64,000 nucleotides of DNA from assembly GCF_014467055.1 (NCBI RefSeq), contig NZ_CP060696.1, positions 2,480,001 to 2,544,000 on the forward strand, in the 5' to 3' direction. Each line of letters starts with the position of its first letter. Position 1 is the stretch's first letter. Position numbers and translations under genes: made by a program. The notes under the pieces are model-generated. The model was not told where the DNA came from and did not search any database. It worked only from the letters and a program-made list of their open reading frames with translations. This document shows positions 16,026 through 24,504 of the stretch, one piece after another. Source of the DNA: Caproicibacterium amylolyticum (lineage in GTDB: Bacteria; Bacillota; Clostridia; Oscillospirales; Acutalibacteraceae).

Positions 16026-16910
16026 TCACCCCAACAGCAGACGATAACCGTCCGCGTTGGCGAAGCGGTTCAGAACAGCCACCGTATTGACGCTGCCGCC
16101 ACGCAGCAGGCCGTCGAGCAGCTCCGCTCCGCCGCCCGCGAACACGGTGGGGAGCTTCAGGTCAAGTCCCCTTTCCCGCAGTGTGTTAAGTAATTCCCTG
16201 GTATACCTCTGCATTTCCTGTTCCACGGTCTGCCGTATGAAGTCCTGATCCGCGTGCTGAATTTTACCGCGGATGGCATCGGTGACAAGTTCGTCGGTCA
16301 GCAGGATGTCCCGTTGCCGCAGGATGTCCTGAATGCGGGTATAGAGCGTGATGGTGCCCATCCGGAGGCTTGTGCAGCTCGATCGGTCCAGCCTGGAGCC
16401 ATGCATGGTTAGAACATCTACCGTATACCCCCCGATGTCGGCCAGGGTAATGCTGCGGTATCCCCGGAGCTGAGGATAGTACCGGCAGAGTGCCGCATGC
16501 CCTTGGGCGAACACTTTGCAATCCGCAATGTGGCAGCGGTAATCCGCTCCTTCAAACCGGAAAGTCAGATTTCCGCGCAGAAAATATTGGCGGAAGGCGT
16601 CTTTCTGCATTCCGTATGCTTCGATGGGCAGCCCTACGCCCAGAAGGACATCTGCTTCCTGAACACCCGCCTTTTTCATGGCGGACGCAATGGCCGGCAA
16701 CGTCAGAAGAAAGGTGTCCGGATCTTTCGTTTTGTCCTGCTGAAACCGCATCCGCTTTTCGCCAATGGCGTAATATCTGCCGCTATAGCAGAGCTGCATC
16801 TCATCCGTGATGAATTCCTTATCGCTTGCCGCGTACCCGGAGGCGTACAGCATCCCTTCTGAGGATTTTGTGTTGTAGTTGCCGTTATCGACACCGAGTT
16901 TGATCATCAT
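16026..16910 (-). CDS. parM: ParM/StbA-family actin-like ATPase
   Basis: A 294-residue actin-fold protein that forms filaments to separate DNA copies. Seen: phosphate-1 loop LGVDNGNYNTKSS near the start, LLGVGLPIEAYG, phosphate-2 loop TLADIGGYTVDVL (about 160), and adenosine motif VFAGGGAELLDGL near residue 265. The ATG follows AAAGGTGTGATTCAG. It forms an operon with parR. A partition system in an integrating element suggests that the excised circle is maintained or segregated for some time. A transcription terminator separates it from the upstream M23 gene. Confidence 0.87.
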   Translation of the reverse strand: MMIKLGVDNGNYNTKSSEGMLYASGYAASDKEFITDEMQLCYSGRYYAIGEKRMRFQQDKTKDPDTFLLTLPAIASAMKKAGVQEADVLLGVGLPIEAYGMQKDAFRQYFLRGNLTFRFEGADYRCHIADCKVFAQGHAALCRYYPQLRGYRSITLADIGGYTVDVLTMHGSRLDRSSCTSLRMGTITLYTRIQDILRQRDILLTDELVTDAIRGKIQHADQDFIRQTVEQEMQRYTRELLNTLRERGLDLKLPTVFAGGGAELLDGLLRGGSVNTVAVLNRFANADGYRLLLG

Positions 16911-17027
16911 CTGAATCACACCTTTCTTGAAAAAAGAAGGCAAGCCGCATGGGCCCGCCTCCGTATGATTGCTCCTCGGATTACATGCCATTGAGTTTCA
17001 ACCTGCTTACCTCCTTCGAAGCACAAA

Positions 17028-17051
17028 AAGCCGTTCCCCAAGAGACGGCTT
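17028..17051 (-). terminator. Terminator after the M23 lysin gene
   Basis: Minus strand: AAGCCGT, 10-bp loop, ACGGCTT followed by TTTG. It lies between the M23 gene and parM. Confidence 0.7.
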
Positions 17052-17090
17052 CAATCGGTTTATATTGAAAGGTTCCCTGCAGAGTCTGCT

Positions 17091-18134
17091 TTACGGCAGA
17101 TACCCTCTGGGGTTGACCGCCTTGCCATTGATGCGCACTTCAAAGTGCAGGTGGCTGCCGGTGCTGTGGCCAGTGTTTCCGGACAGTGCGACGACGTCGC
17201 CAGCTTTGACAGCTTGCCCTACGTGGGCGATAATTTGGGAGCAGTGTCCGTACAGCGTGACCAGCCCACCGCCATGGTCGATCATTAGATAGTTTCCATA
17301 GCCGTCAGGATCCCAGGCAACCTTGGAAACTGTTCCGTCCTTCGCCGCATGAACCTGTGTGCCGGTCGGTATGCCCAGATCGATGCCGGTATGAACAGTG
17401 GCTTTTCCGTTGATCGGGTCAATGCGAGGGCCGAATTCCGAGGTAACCAGTGCCCGCCAGTTACTTCCGATAGGGGAAATCAGGCCGGCAGTGGAGAGAA
17501 TTTGTGATGAGTCCGAAGGCCCTGTGCCGCTCTCGCCAAAAGTATGTTGATAGATTTCGTCGGCATTGGATTTTTCATCGTCGGTGACGGCCCGGCCAAG
17601 GAGTCTTTCAATATTCTTATAGACCTGATTGAGATCAGTCAACGGAGCAATTGCGTCATAACTCTGTTCAGTCTGAGTTCCATCCGGATTCTGAACAGTG
17701 CGGGTGCGGATTTCCGTTTTCACAAAGCAACCGGCAAACGAATCGTAGTCCACCTCCTGCAGGGAATCGGCGCCGAAATACAGAGAATAAAAAACAGCCT
17801 TGACCCGCGTGGAGTCAAGGCTTCCGTCCCCGGATTCAATAGGCAGCTGTGCGATCGCATCGTCCAGTTGCCTGAACGCATCTTGCATTTCTTCGATATG
17901 CTGCCGATATTCAGAAGGGACATCCGAGGAGATCATCCCTCCGTGGAAGGCGAGATTCACAGCATCATTGTTGTGTGCCGCGCCCCCGGAAAGAAAACTC
18001 ATGAGTAAAAGGATGGCGAGAATAAAAGGCATCAGGGCAGCGGCGATGATTACTGCAATCACCTTCCACGTCCGTTTGTCTGTGGCGGCGGCAATCGCCG
18101 CCTTAACTGCAAGGGCCACAGCGGGTGCGGCCAT
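17091..18134 (-). CDS. Membrane-anchored M23 peptidase, conjugation lysin
   Basis: A 347-residue cell-wall hydrolase that would open peptidoglycan for the transfer channel. One membrane segment (about 24-48) follows a short Ala-rich cytoplasmic start. A linker region (about 60-210) is followed by a C-terminal LytM/M23 domain: HTGIDLG supplies the zinc His and Asp, and GSHLHFEV the HxH motif; GLVTLYGHCSQ carries another conserved His. All zinc ligands appear present, so it should be active. ATG follows AAGGAGGAGTGTTAT. It is the last gene of the type IV channel block. Confidence 0.88.
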   Translation of the reverse strand: MAAPAVALAVKAAIAAATDKRTWKVIAVIIAAALMPFILAILLLMSFLSGGAAHNNDAVNLAFHGGMISSDVPSEYRQHIEEMQDAFRQLDDAIAQLPIESGDGSLDSTRVKAVFYSLYFGADSLQEVDYDSFAGCFVKTEIRTRTVQNPDGTQTEQSYDAIAPLTDLNQVYKNIERLLGRAVTDDEKSNADEIYQHTFGESGTGPSDSSQILSTAGLISPIGSNWRALVTSEFGPRIDPINGKATVHTGIDLGIPTGTQVHAAKDGTVSKVAWDPDGYGNYLMIDHGGGLVTLYGHCSQIIAHVGQAVKAGDVVALSGNTGHSTGSHLHFEVRINGKAVNPRGYLP

Positions 18135-18165
18135 ATAACACTCCTCCTTTGGGCAGAAAAGAACA

Positions 18166-18191
18166 GACGCCCCGGCGAGTAATGGGGCGTC
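18166..18191. terminator. Hairpin terminator between GGCT-like and M23 genes
   Basis: GACGCCCC (18166-18173) and GGGGCGTC (18184-18191) pair perfectly around a 10-bp loop. A short T-rich run follows on each strand (CGTTTTA on plus, TGTTCTTTTC on minus). Confidence 0.6.
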
Positions 18192-18231
18192 CGTTTTACC
18201 AGTCGATCCTATTTCAATAATTGATTGAGCG

Positions 18232-18750
18232 TTACTTCCATTTCATGTCGAACAGACTGCCTTGTTCCATATCCGGTGATTCCCGCTTGACCTGCTCTTG
18301 TTCTTCGGCCAGCCGGATGGACTTCTCCACGGATCTTTCCAGAAAATCCGTATTAAAGCCCGCTGTCTTATAGCCTTCCATGATGGTTTCCAGGTAGTAA
18401 TCCGATGGAGCACCGAAAGGATGCCCATCGTTCATGATGTAGACCATGGCCGGCTGCGTCTTTCCTCCGAGTTCCACCGGCAGGACCTCTTTGTGATAAA
18501 AATGGGGATATCCTTCATACCGATCAAGTGCCTGCTCGTCGGCAGGTCGGATCTTCCACAGCAGAATGGGAACATTCGAGTCCTTGAGTGGCTCCACGGT
18601 GGCTACTGCCCCCCGACCGCCGCCGCGGAACAGCAGTTCATAATCCTTGATTTCGCTCGCTCCCACCACTTTGGCGGTCGGGCAGCGATACGCCATCTGC
18701 GGAAGGTTGAGGTTGCTGCCGTAAGCGATATACAGCATAGGTTTACTCAT
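18232..18750 (-). CDS. Gamma-glutamylcyclotransferase-like (AIG2) protein
   Basis: A 172-residue protein of the GGCT/AIG2 superfamily. The substrate-loop motif IAYGSNLN is at residues 8-15 and the catalytic Glu is in LDRYEGYPHFYHKEV. These enzymes release 5-oxoproline from gamma-glutamyl compounds. ATG follows AAGGAGATGTGTTTCT. Its neighbour upstream is an amidoligase, 23 bp away, the enzyme type that builds gamma-glutamyl or related amide bonds; the two probably act on the same product in opposite directions. The substrate is unknown. Confidence 0.85.
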   Translation of the reverse strand: MSKPMLYIAYGSNLNLPQMAYRCPTAKVVGASEIKDYELLFRGGGRGAVATVEPLKDSNVPILLWKIRPADEQALDRYEGYPHFYHKEVLPVELGGKTQPAMVYIMNDGHPFGAPSDYYLETIMEGYKTAGFNTDFLERSVEKSIRLAEEQEQVKRESPDMEQGSLFDMKWK

Positions 18751-18773
18751 AGAAACACATCTCCTTTATATGT

Positions 18774-19841
18774 TTACATACGCATGACAAAGGCCGGGGA
18801 CTCATCCTCCCCGGCCTGTTCCTGTTGTTCATTTTCCGTAATTTCCTCCTGCGGTGTGGCTGCCGCGGCCTCCTGCTGGGTTTGGCTTTCTGCGTCCAAT
18901 TCCAGTTCTTTTTCTTTTTTCTGTCGTAACCTTTGCTTTTGCTGTATAGCCTGCTCGGGATCCTTCCATGCGATACAGCCATCCAAGTGCTCGAGGAGAT
19001 GGAGTCTTGCTGTCTTGAATTCATCCCCAATCAACCCCAATCTCAACAGCCACGTTCGGAAAGTATATTTTTCATTGGTGCTGTGGGTTTTCTGTCTGCT
19101 GGCGCAACGCTGGTTGAGGGCCTGTGCGGAAATGGCAAGGCAGAACTGGATGTACGCCTTGATTTTTCCCGCATGAGTGGTGGAATTAAAAAGCCTGAAC
19201 TCAATCGTGCCCTTTTGGAACACGCTATGTAAGTTCAGGCAGTGGTAACGGGAATCGTCATAATGGTGGTAGCTCCGGTCTGCGCCGCCGTACCAGATGC
19301 GGCTGACCTCATTGAGCGTCTTTGGCTTCTTTCGGTTAAGTTCTTCAAGGAATCTCTGATCAACCTTTCTGCAATATTGGTGTTCACGGGCCACCTCGAC
19401 CTGCATCGCCTTATAGATCAGATCCTCTTTCGAGGCCATGATATTGGTGATGTTGCGCAGAGTGTTCGCGTTGTGCGGGGAGGCGTCTACATGCACATGG
19501 ATCCCACAGCTTTTATCGGCGATCATGCCGGCGCCGCGAAGTTTTCGCACAATCTCCTGGATGGTTTCAATATCACCCCAATGGCAGATGGGGCTGACCA
19601 GTTCCACGCTGTAATTATTGTCCGCGGGGACGAGCCGGCCTCCTTCTCTTTTCTGACAGGTAATACTGCCGTCGCTCATGACCTTCCAGCGGCGGCTCTC
19701 ACTGTCCAAAACAGAATATTCGCCGTAATACCCCCCGTCGCGGCTGACGGGATTCCCGAAATGTTCGGACAGCACACGTGCGGCAGCCTCACGGGTCAAG
19801 CCTGTCATCTCGATTTCAATCCCGAACCGCTGTTCTTTCAT
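18774..19841 (-). CDS. Amidoligase family protein
   Basis: About 355 residues. The fold is the glutamine-synthetase-like ATP-dependent amide-bond-forming family: RFGIEIEMTGLTREAA at the N-terminus (metal-binding Glu pair), SDGSITCQ, YSVELVSPI, SCGIHVHVDAS (conserved His), and GTIEFRLFNSTTHAGK. A Gln/Glu-rich tail (about 290-345) follows. ATG 19841 preferred; a TTG 6 bp upstream is possible. It lies between virB4 and the GGCT gene. Known for this family: frequent pairing with GGCT enzymes in mobile elements and proposed peptide or cell-wall modification. The target here is unknown. Confidence 0.85.
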   Translation of the reverse strand: MKEQRFGIEIEMTGLTREAAARVLSEHFGNPVSRDGGYYGEYSVLDSESRRWKVMSDGSITCQKREGGRLVPADNNYSVELVSPICHWGDIETIQEIVRKLRGAGMIADKSCGIHVHVDASPHNANTLRNITNIMASKEDLIYKAMQVEVAREHQYCRKVDQRFLEELNRKKPKTLNEVSRIWYGGADRSYHHYDDSRYHCLNLHSVFQKGTIEFRLFNSTTHAGKIKAYIQFCLAISAQALNQRCASRQKTHSTNEKYTFRTWLLRLGLIGDEFKTARLHLLEHLDGCIAWKDPEQAIQQKQRLRQKKEKELELDAESQTQQEAAAATPQEEITENEQQEQAGEDESPAFVMRM

Positions 19842-19871
19842 GTCCAAAATTTTTCATCTCTTTTCCGATGA

Positions 19872-21725
19872 TCAGCGGCCTCCGGCCGTACCGAAGAGTT
19901 TTGATTTGTACTCCGGTGCGGTGACCATCAGGTTATACCGCTCGTTGCCGCATTTATACAAGCAGACGCCCCGCTGGGGGTAACGGATCAGGTTGTACTC
20001 GGATTCCTCGAGCTGCAGGGAGTCGATGTAAAAATGCTTGTCGATGTTGCCAGCGTTGAAGAGGAACGCGTGCGTGGGGATGGAAAACAGCGGCTTCGTC
20101 AGCTCCCTGATGCCCTCGATGTTGAAATCTTCGAGATTCTGCGAGGCCAGAATCATGGCGGAGTCCTTTTTCCGTACCCGCTTCATGCAGCTTCGAATAT
20201 ACTCAATGACCACATAATTGTTACCGTTGCCGCCGCCATTGTTGGTCAGGAACAGATACAGCTCGTCGATGCTGGCGGCCGTATTGCCTTCGGTCAGCAG
20301 TTTGTCGGACATAAAGGAAAGGACGTTGAACAGGAGAGCGCTCTTGACATTCCGGCTGGCCTGCAGTAATCCCTTGACGCCAAACACAATAAAGCGGTTG
20401 GAAGTCACATTGGTATGGCCGTTGAAGAATTTGCTCTCGGCGCCCTGGCACATGGAGTGGAGCCCCAGCAGGATTTCCTGCAGGAGCTCGGCGGTGTAGA
20501 GCTGATATTTTGCCTGGTCGTAGCTTTTGTACTCATCCTCAATCAGCGCGTACAGGTCGGAAAGGATGGGGTAATCAGCGGCCTCCAGCTTGCTGAAATC
20601 GGTGCGGTCGCTGAGCCCCCATTTTTCATAGAGCTTACCCAGCATGATTTCGATAACATCGATGTGGCGGTCGGAAAAATTCTTGTAACAGCGGAAAAAG
20701 TCCTTCAGGAAAGAAACATGCTGGCTGAGCTTTGTCCGCTGCCGGAATGCCTGGGGCGCTTCCTTGTCCTCGGGGCTGCCGCCTTCGTCCCAGGTCTTGG
20801 GCTCCAAAGGGTTTATCATATATTGACCGCTCATGAGGTCGGCAAAACACCCCCCGAGGTTTTCGGCCAGATCGACGTATTCATGTTCCGGATCGAGGCA
20901 GATCACGCTTTTTCCGGATTCAAGGATATTGCAGAGGATCAGCTTCAAAAGGTGGCTTTTGCCCTGGCCGCTATTGCCAAGGATCAAAATATTGCTGTTG
21001 GTTTTATCATCGTCCCGCTTGTCGAAGTCCACGATTATATTCGAGCCGAACTTATCGCGGCCCAGGTAAAAGCCATGGGGATCTGTTTTGCCCGAATAAT
21101 TAAAGGGGTACAGGTTGGCGGCGGAGCTTGCGGGCACGACCCGCTCAAATTGGCTGGAAAACGCATTCCAGCCTGAGGGGATGACGCTCTGGAATCCCTG
21201 CTGCTGGCGGAGCAGGAGTTTATCCACATTGAGCTTGGAACGAATGAGTTCTGTCAGCACTTCGGTTTGAAGCAGACCGAGCTGTTCCAGACTGTGGGCG
21301 GAGAGCTCGATGTAAACCGCCGTATGCAGAAGCGGCTCCTTACTCCGGTGCATCTGTGTGACAAGGGTGGTGACGTCTTGTAAATTCGACTCAGCTGTGA
21401 CGGTTTGTTGAAGATCCTGTGTGCTGCTCCGCTGCATACGGTTTTTGTTCGCAGCATTTGAGATGATTTTCTTTTCCTCCATGGGTGTGACATGCCTGGT
21501 GTAGAGGTGCAGGGTTACGCCGTCTTTTTCTCCGAGATAGCGTAAGATGGCCTGCTCATCGGTCGTCGTCGGGTATTCACGCAAAGCCCAAACGCACCGA
21601 AATGTGTTGCCGCAGATAAAATAATCCGTGAAAAACTTGATCACCGAGGGTGCGATCATGTCCAGAAATTCCTGCATGCGGATATCCTCCTGCGGCGGCG
21701 TTTTCGTCTTCTGCTGCTTTGCCAT
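19872..21725 (-). CDS. virB4: VirB4-like conjugation ATPase
   Basis: A 617-residue ATPase that powers the type IV secretion channel. Seen: FFTDYFICGNTFRCVWAL near the start, Walker A ILGNSGQGKSHLLK (about 250-263), Walker B-type CLDPEHEYVDLAENLGG (about 285), an Arg-rich MKRVRKKDSAMILASQN motif late, and LTKPLFSIPTHAFLFNAG. ATG 21725 follows GGAAGGAAGATG; the upstream frame extension is not needed. Length is near the lower end for VirB4, consistent with some N-terminal functions residing in the separate protein at 24505-25095. Confidence 0.9.
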   Translation of the reverse strand: MAKQQKTKTPPQEDIRMQEFLDMIAPSVIKFFTDYFICGNTFRCVWALREYPTTTDEQAILRYLGEKDGVTLHLYTRHVTPMEEKKIISNAANKNRMQRSSTQDLQQTVTAESNLQDVTTLVTQMHRSKEPLLHTAVYIELSAHSLEQLGLLQTEVLTELIRSKLNVDKLLLRQQQGFQSVIPSGWNAFSSQFERVVPASSAANLYPFNYSGKTDPHGFYLGRDKFGSNIIVDFDKRDDDKTNSNILILGNSGQGKSHLLKLILCNILESGKSVICLDPEHEYVDLAENLGGCFADLMSGQYMINPLEPKTWDEGGSPEDKEAPQAFRQRTKLSQHVSFLKDFFRCYKNFSDRHIDVIEIMLGKLYEKWGLSDRTDFSKLEAADYPILSDLYALIEDEYKSYDQAKYQLYTAELLQEILLGLHSMCQGAESKFFNGHTNVTSNRFIVFGVKGLLQASRNVKSALLFNVLSFMSDKLLTEGNTAASIDELYLFLTNNGGGNGNNYVVIEYIRSCMKRVRKKDSAMILASQNLEDFNIEGIRELTKPLFSIPTHAFLFNAGNIDKHFYIDSLQLEESEYNLIRYPQRGVCLYKCGNERYNLMVTAPEYKSKLFGTAGGR

Positions 21726-21810
21726 TTGGCATCTTCCTTCCCGATTGGATTTTGGATAAAAAAACCGCCACATCTCTGTGACGGCACGGACCCTCTTGCG
21801 GTTAAGCATG

Positions 21811-21839
21811 GTATAATAAGTGCGATGTTAAATGCACTT
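21811..21839 (+). promoter_or_regulatory. TATAAT box and AAGTGC dyad ahead of polymerase cassette
   Basis: GTATAATAAGTGC: a -10-like TATAAT (21812-21817) abuts the inverted repeat AAGTGC (21818-21823) / GCACTT (21834-21839). It lies about 190 bp upstream of the Y-family polymerase start. The rest of the 21.84-22.03 kb leader shows nothing clear; I found no Clostridium-type LexA box (GAAC-N4-GTTC). Confidence 0.4.
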
Positions 21840-22027
21840 TATCAGACATTGTGAAAACGCTGAAACAACTTGGTTTCTAATTTTAGGGTAATGTACTATA
21901 TATTTCAACGAATGGTACCCCTGAAACGTGGTTTTTCATGAAGCATAGTGGGGAAACGTAAAATGGGAACTCTGTAATTTCAATCTGCAAACAGATGACT
22001 TTTAAAGGAGGAGGCCGGAGAATAAGC

Positions 22028-23551
22028 ATGGAGAACAGGACCTATATCGCAATCGATCTAAAATCCTTCTACGCTTCGGTCGAGTGCGTGGAACGAGGGC
22101 TTGATCCGCTGACCACCAACCTCGTTGTCGCTGATGCAAGCCGCACCGAAAAAACCATCTGCCTCGCCGTCTCTCCTTCCCTCAAAGCATACGGCATCCC
22201 CGGCAGGGCGAGGCTGTTTGAGGTCGTACAGAAGGTCAAGGAAGTAAATGCGGGACAGCTGCGCAAAGCACCGGGACGAGCCTTTTCCGGTGCCTCCTGT
22301 AACGATACCGAACTGAAATCCTCACCGGGTCTTTCGTTGGATTATATTGTCGCAACGCCAAGAATGGCCTATTATATAGAGTACAGCACACGGATTTACA
22401 ATATCTACCTGAAGTACATCGCGCCCGAGGATATTCATGTCTACTCCATTGACGAGGTGTTTATTGATGCCACCGCATATCTGAACACCTACAATCTCTC
22501 AGCCCGTGAGCTTGCCAAGGAAATGATTCTGGATGTACTCAAAACAACTGGCATTACAGCAACGGCGGGAATTGGCGCAAACCTGTACCTCAGCAAGATC
22601 GCTATGGATATCCAGGCAAAGCACATACCGGCTGATAACAACGGTATGCGGATCGCTGAATTAGACGAAATGAGCTACCGTCGCCTGCTGTGGTCGCACC
22701 GGCCTTTAACAGACTTTTGGCGCGTCGGAAAAGGATATGCCAAGAATCTGGAGGAACACGGCCTCTTTACGATGGGGGATATTGCGAGATGCTCTCTCGG
22801 TAAACCTACCGATTACTATAACGAGGATTTACTGTACAGACTGTTCGGCGTCAACGCCGAGCTGCTGATCGACCACGCATGGGGGTGGGAGCCATGCACG
22901 ATTGCCGATATTAAAGCATATAAGCCAGGCTCAAACAGTGTTGGATCGGGGCAGGTGCTGCAATCCGCCTATACTTTTGACAAAGCGAAGCTGATCGTGC
23001 GGGAAATGACCGATCTGCTGGTACTCGATCTGGTGGATAAACGGCTTGTGACCGACCAGCTTGTCTTGACGGCCGGATATGATATCGAAAATCTGACAAA
23101 TCCGACGATAAAAAAATCATATCACGGGGCAATTACCATGGATCACTATGGACGCGCCGTTCCGAAATCCGCGCATGGTTCAATAAATCTTGGCAGACCG
23201 ACCTCGTCTACAAAGCTAATATTGGATGCCGTCGCAAAGCTGTTTGACCGCATCATTGACAAAAATCTCCTGATCAGAAGAGTCAACATTACAGCAAATC
23301 ATGTTGTTGATGAGGGAACTGTTCAAAAGGCGGACAACTTTGAACAGCTTGATCTCTTTACGGATTACGCGGCTGCGCAGGCGAAAAAAGAGGATGAAAA
23401 AGCCGAACTTGCACGAGAAAAAAAGGTGCAGAAAACAATGCTGGAGATAAAAAAGAAACACGGCAAGAACGCCATTCTAAGGGGTATGAATCTGGAGGAA
23501 GGCGCTACCACAATAGATCGGAACAGGCAGATTGGAGGGCACAAGGCATGA
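22028..23551 (+). CDS. Y-family DNA polymerase (ImpB/MucB/SamB type)
   Basis: A 507-residue translesion polymerase. Catalytic motifs are intact: YIAIDLKSFYASVECVERG (first Asp) and VYSIDEVFIDAT (Asp-Glu pair), then AGIGANLYLSKIAMD. The C-terminal little-finger region ends in a Lys/Glu-rich tail. ATG 22028 follows GGAGGAGGCCGGAGAATAAGC. It is encoded on the plus strand, opposite to all surrounding transfer genes, and overlaps the following YolD gene by 4 bp, so the pair is one cassette. Many plasmids and elements carry such mutagenic polymerases, which may help copy damaged DNA after transfer. Confidence 0.9.
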   Translation: MENRTYIAIDLKSFYASVECVERGLDPLTTNLVVADASRTEKTICLAVSPSLKAYGIPGRARLFEVVQKVKEVNAGQLRKAPGRAFSGASCNDTELKSSPGLSLDYIVATPRMAYYIEYSTRIYNIYLKYIAPEDIHVYSIDEVFIDATAYLNTYNLSARELAKEMILDVLKTTGITATAGIGANLYLSKIAMDIQAKHIPADNNGMRIAELDEMSYRRLLWSHRPLTDFWRVGKGYAKNLEEHGLFTMGDIARCSLGKPTDYYNEDLLYRLFGVNAELLIDHAWGWEPCTIADIKAYKPGSNSVGSGQVLQSAYTFDKAKLIVREMTDLLVLDLVDKRLVTDQLVLTAGYDIENLTNPTIKKSYHGAITMDHYGRAVPKSAHGSINLGRPTSSTKLILDAVAKLFDRIIDKNLLIRRVNITANHVVDEGTVQKADNFEQLDLFTDYAAAQAKKEDEKAELAREKKVQKTMLEIKKKHGKNAILRGMNLEEGATTIDRNRQIGGHKA

Positions 23552-23988
23552 AAAGGACATATGACGACATCATCAATCTCCCTCACCATATCTCCGCGAC
23601 ACGTTCCCATATGACCGCTATTGACCGGGCAGCTCAGTTTTCCCCGTTTGCCGCACTGACCGGTTATGAAGCCGCAATCAAAGAAACCGCAAGACTGACT
23701 GACGAGAGAGTAGAGTTGGACGAATATGCGAAGGACGCTCTGCGAGAAAAGCTGCAAATCATAACGGATCGGATTAAAGAGCATCCCGAAATCACGATCA
23801 CCTATTTCCAGCCGGATGCGAAGAAAAAAGGCGGTGCCTATGTTACCGCTGTCGGCTCAGCTAAAAAGATAGACGAATATGAACGGGTTGTCGTTATGAC
23901 CGACGGCACAGTGATCCCTATTGACGAAACAATCAGCATAGATGGGCAGATATTTGAATTGATGGCGTTTCATTCTTGTGATGAGTGA
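23548..23988 (+). CDS. YolD-like protein
   Basis: A 146-residue protein of the YolD-like family, which commonly accompanies Y-family polymerases in Firmicutes (as YolD-UvrX pairs). The N-terminus has MKRTYDDIINLPHH, then MTAIDRAAQFSPFAAL and GYEAAIKETARLTDER, followed by a small beta-rich domain ending ISIDGQIFELMAF. Its ATG overlaps the polymerase stop (ATGA), which indicates translational coupling. Proposed role of the family is regulating or assisting the polymerase; it has not been worked out biochemically. Confidence 0.85.
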   Translation: MKRTYDDIINLPHHISATRSHMTAIDRAAQFSPFAALTGYEAAIKETARLTDERVELDEYAKDALREKLQIITDRIKEHPEITITYFQPDAKKKGGAYVTAVGSAKKIDEYERVVVMTDGTVIPIDETISIDGQIFELMAFHSCDE

Positions 23989-24026
23989 ACAGTATAAATC
24001 GGATTTTTCTGTCCGATTATGGACAA

Positions 24027-24061
24027 ACCGTAAAGCCGATGTACTGCATCGGCTTTACGGT
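24027..24061 (+). terminator. Strong terminator of the polymerase-YolD cassette
   Basis: Perfect 15-bp stem ACCGTAAAGCCGATG / CATCGGCTTTACGGT with a 5-nt loop, followed by TGCTTCTTTTG, 38 bp after the YolD stop. Confidence 0.85.
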
Positions 24062-24209
24062 TGCTTCTTTTGTGGCCTTAGCAACAAAAGAGCGGTAAGG
24101 TTGGTGTCCGGATCCACAAATGCGAACGGCATTGAACGCTATGGATTCGCACAGCTGGGTAAGTGCCGATTCAAAAACATCCCAAATATATTCTCCGTTA
24201 TTCCTCCAA

Positions 24210-24392
24210 TCATTTGGGAGGATGATCTGACCGTATGATCCTGAATACGGGCTGTATCGGCGGAACTTCGCCTCCCGCCGCCTTAAAGCCCGCAATAAAC
24301 GCTCTGCGGATGCCGGAAAAATGGTCGTTGAAGATCTCATCGGCCTCATAGGTTTCCAGATAGTCGCTCAGCGCCTCGTCAACATCCTTCAT
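24210..24392 (-). CDS. Small acidic protein of the transfer operon
   Basis: A 60-residue product beginning MKDVDEALSDYLETYEADE, then FNDHFSGIRRAFIAGFKAA and a short basic end. ATG 24392 follows AAGGACGTGTAAAACG. It has normal protein composition and lies between the polymerase cassette and the conserved ICE protein upstream. A longer overlapping frame (24017-24349) in another phase is probably spurious. I recognise no family; the stretch 24062-24209 holds no other gene. Confidence 0.5.
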   Translation of the reverse strand: MKDVDEALSDYLETYEADEIFNDHFSGIRRAFIAGFKAAGGEVPPIQPVFRIIRSDHPPK

Positions 24393-24504
24393 CGTTTTAC
24401 ACGTCCTTAACCGTAAATATGTAATCCAAGGGGACCCCTTTGGATACACAATATCCGAAATTCTGTGTCAAGTCTATTACCAAACCCAACAAGAACCGGC
24501 GCCG

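Noticed and set aside
21810..22027. LexA/DinR box before the Y-family polymerase
   Set aside because: No GAAC-N4-GTTC or near match was found by eye in the leader.
24017..24349. 110-codon minus-strand frame over the polymerase-cassette terminator
   Set aside because: It reads through a perfect terminator hairpin and overlaps, in another phase, a better small ORF with a ribosome site.
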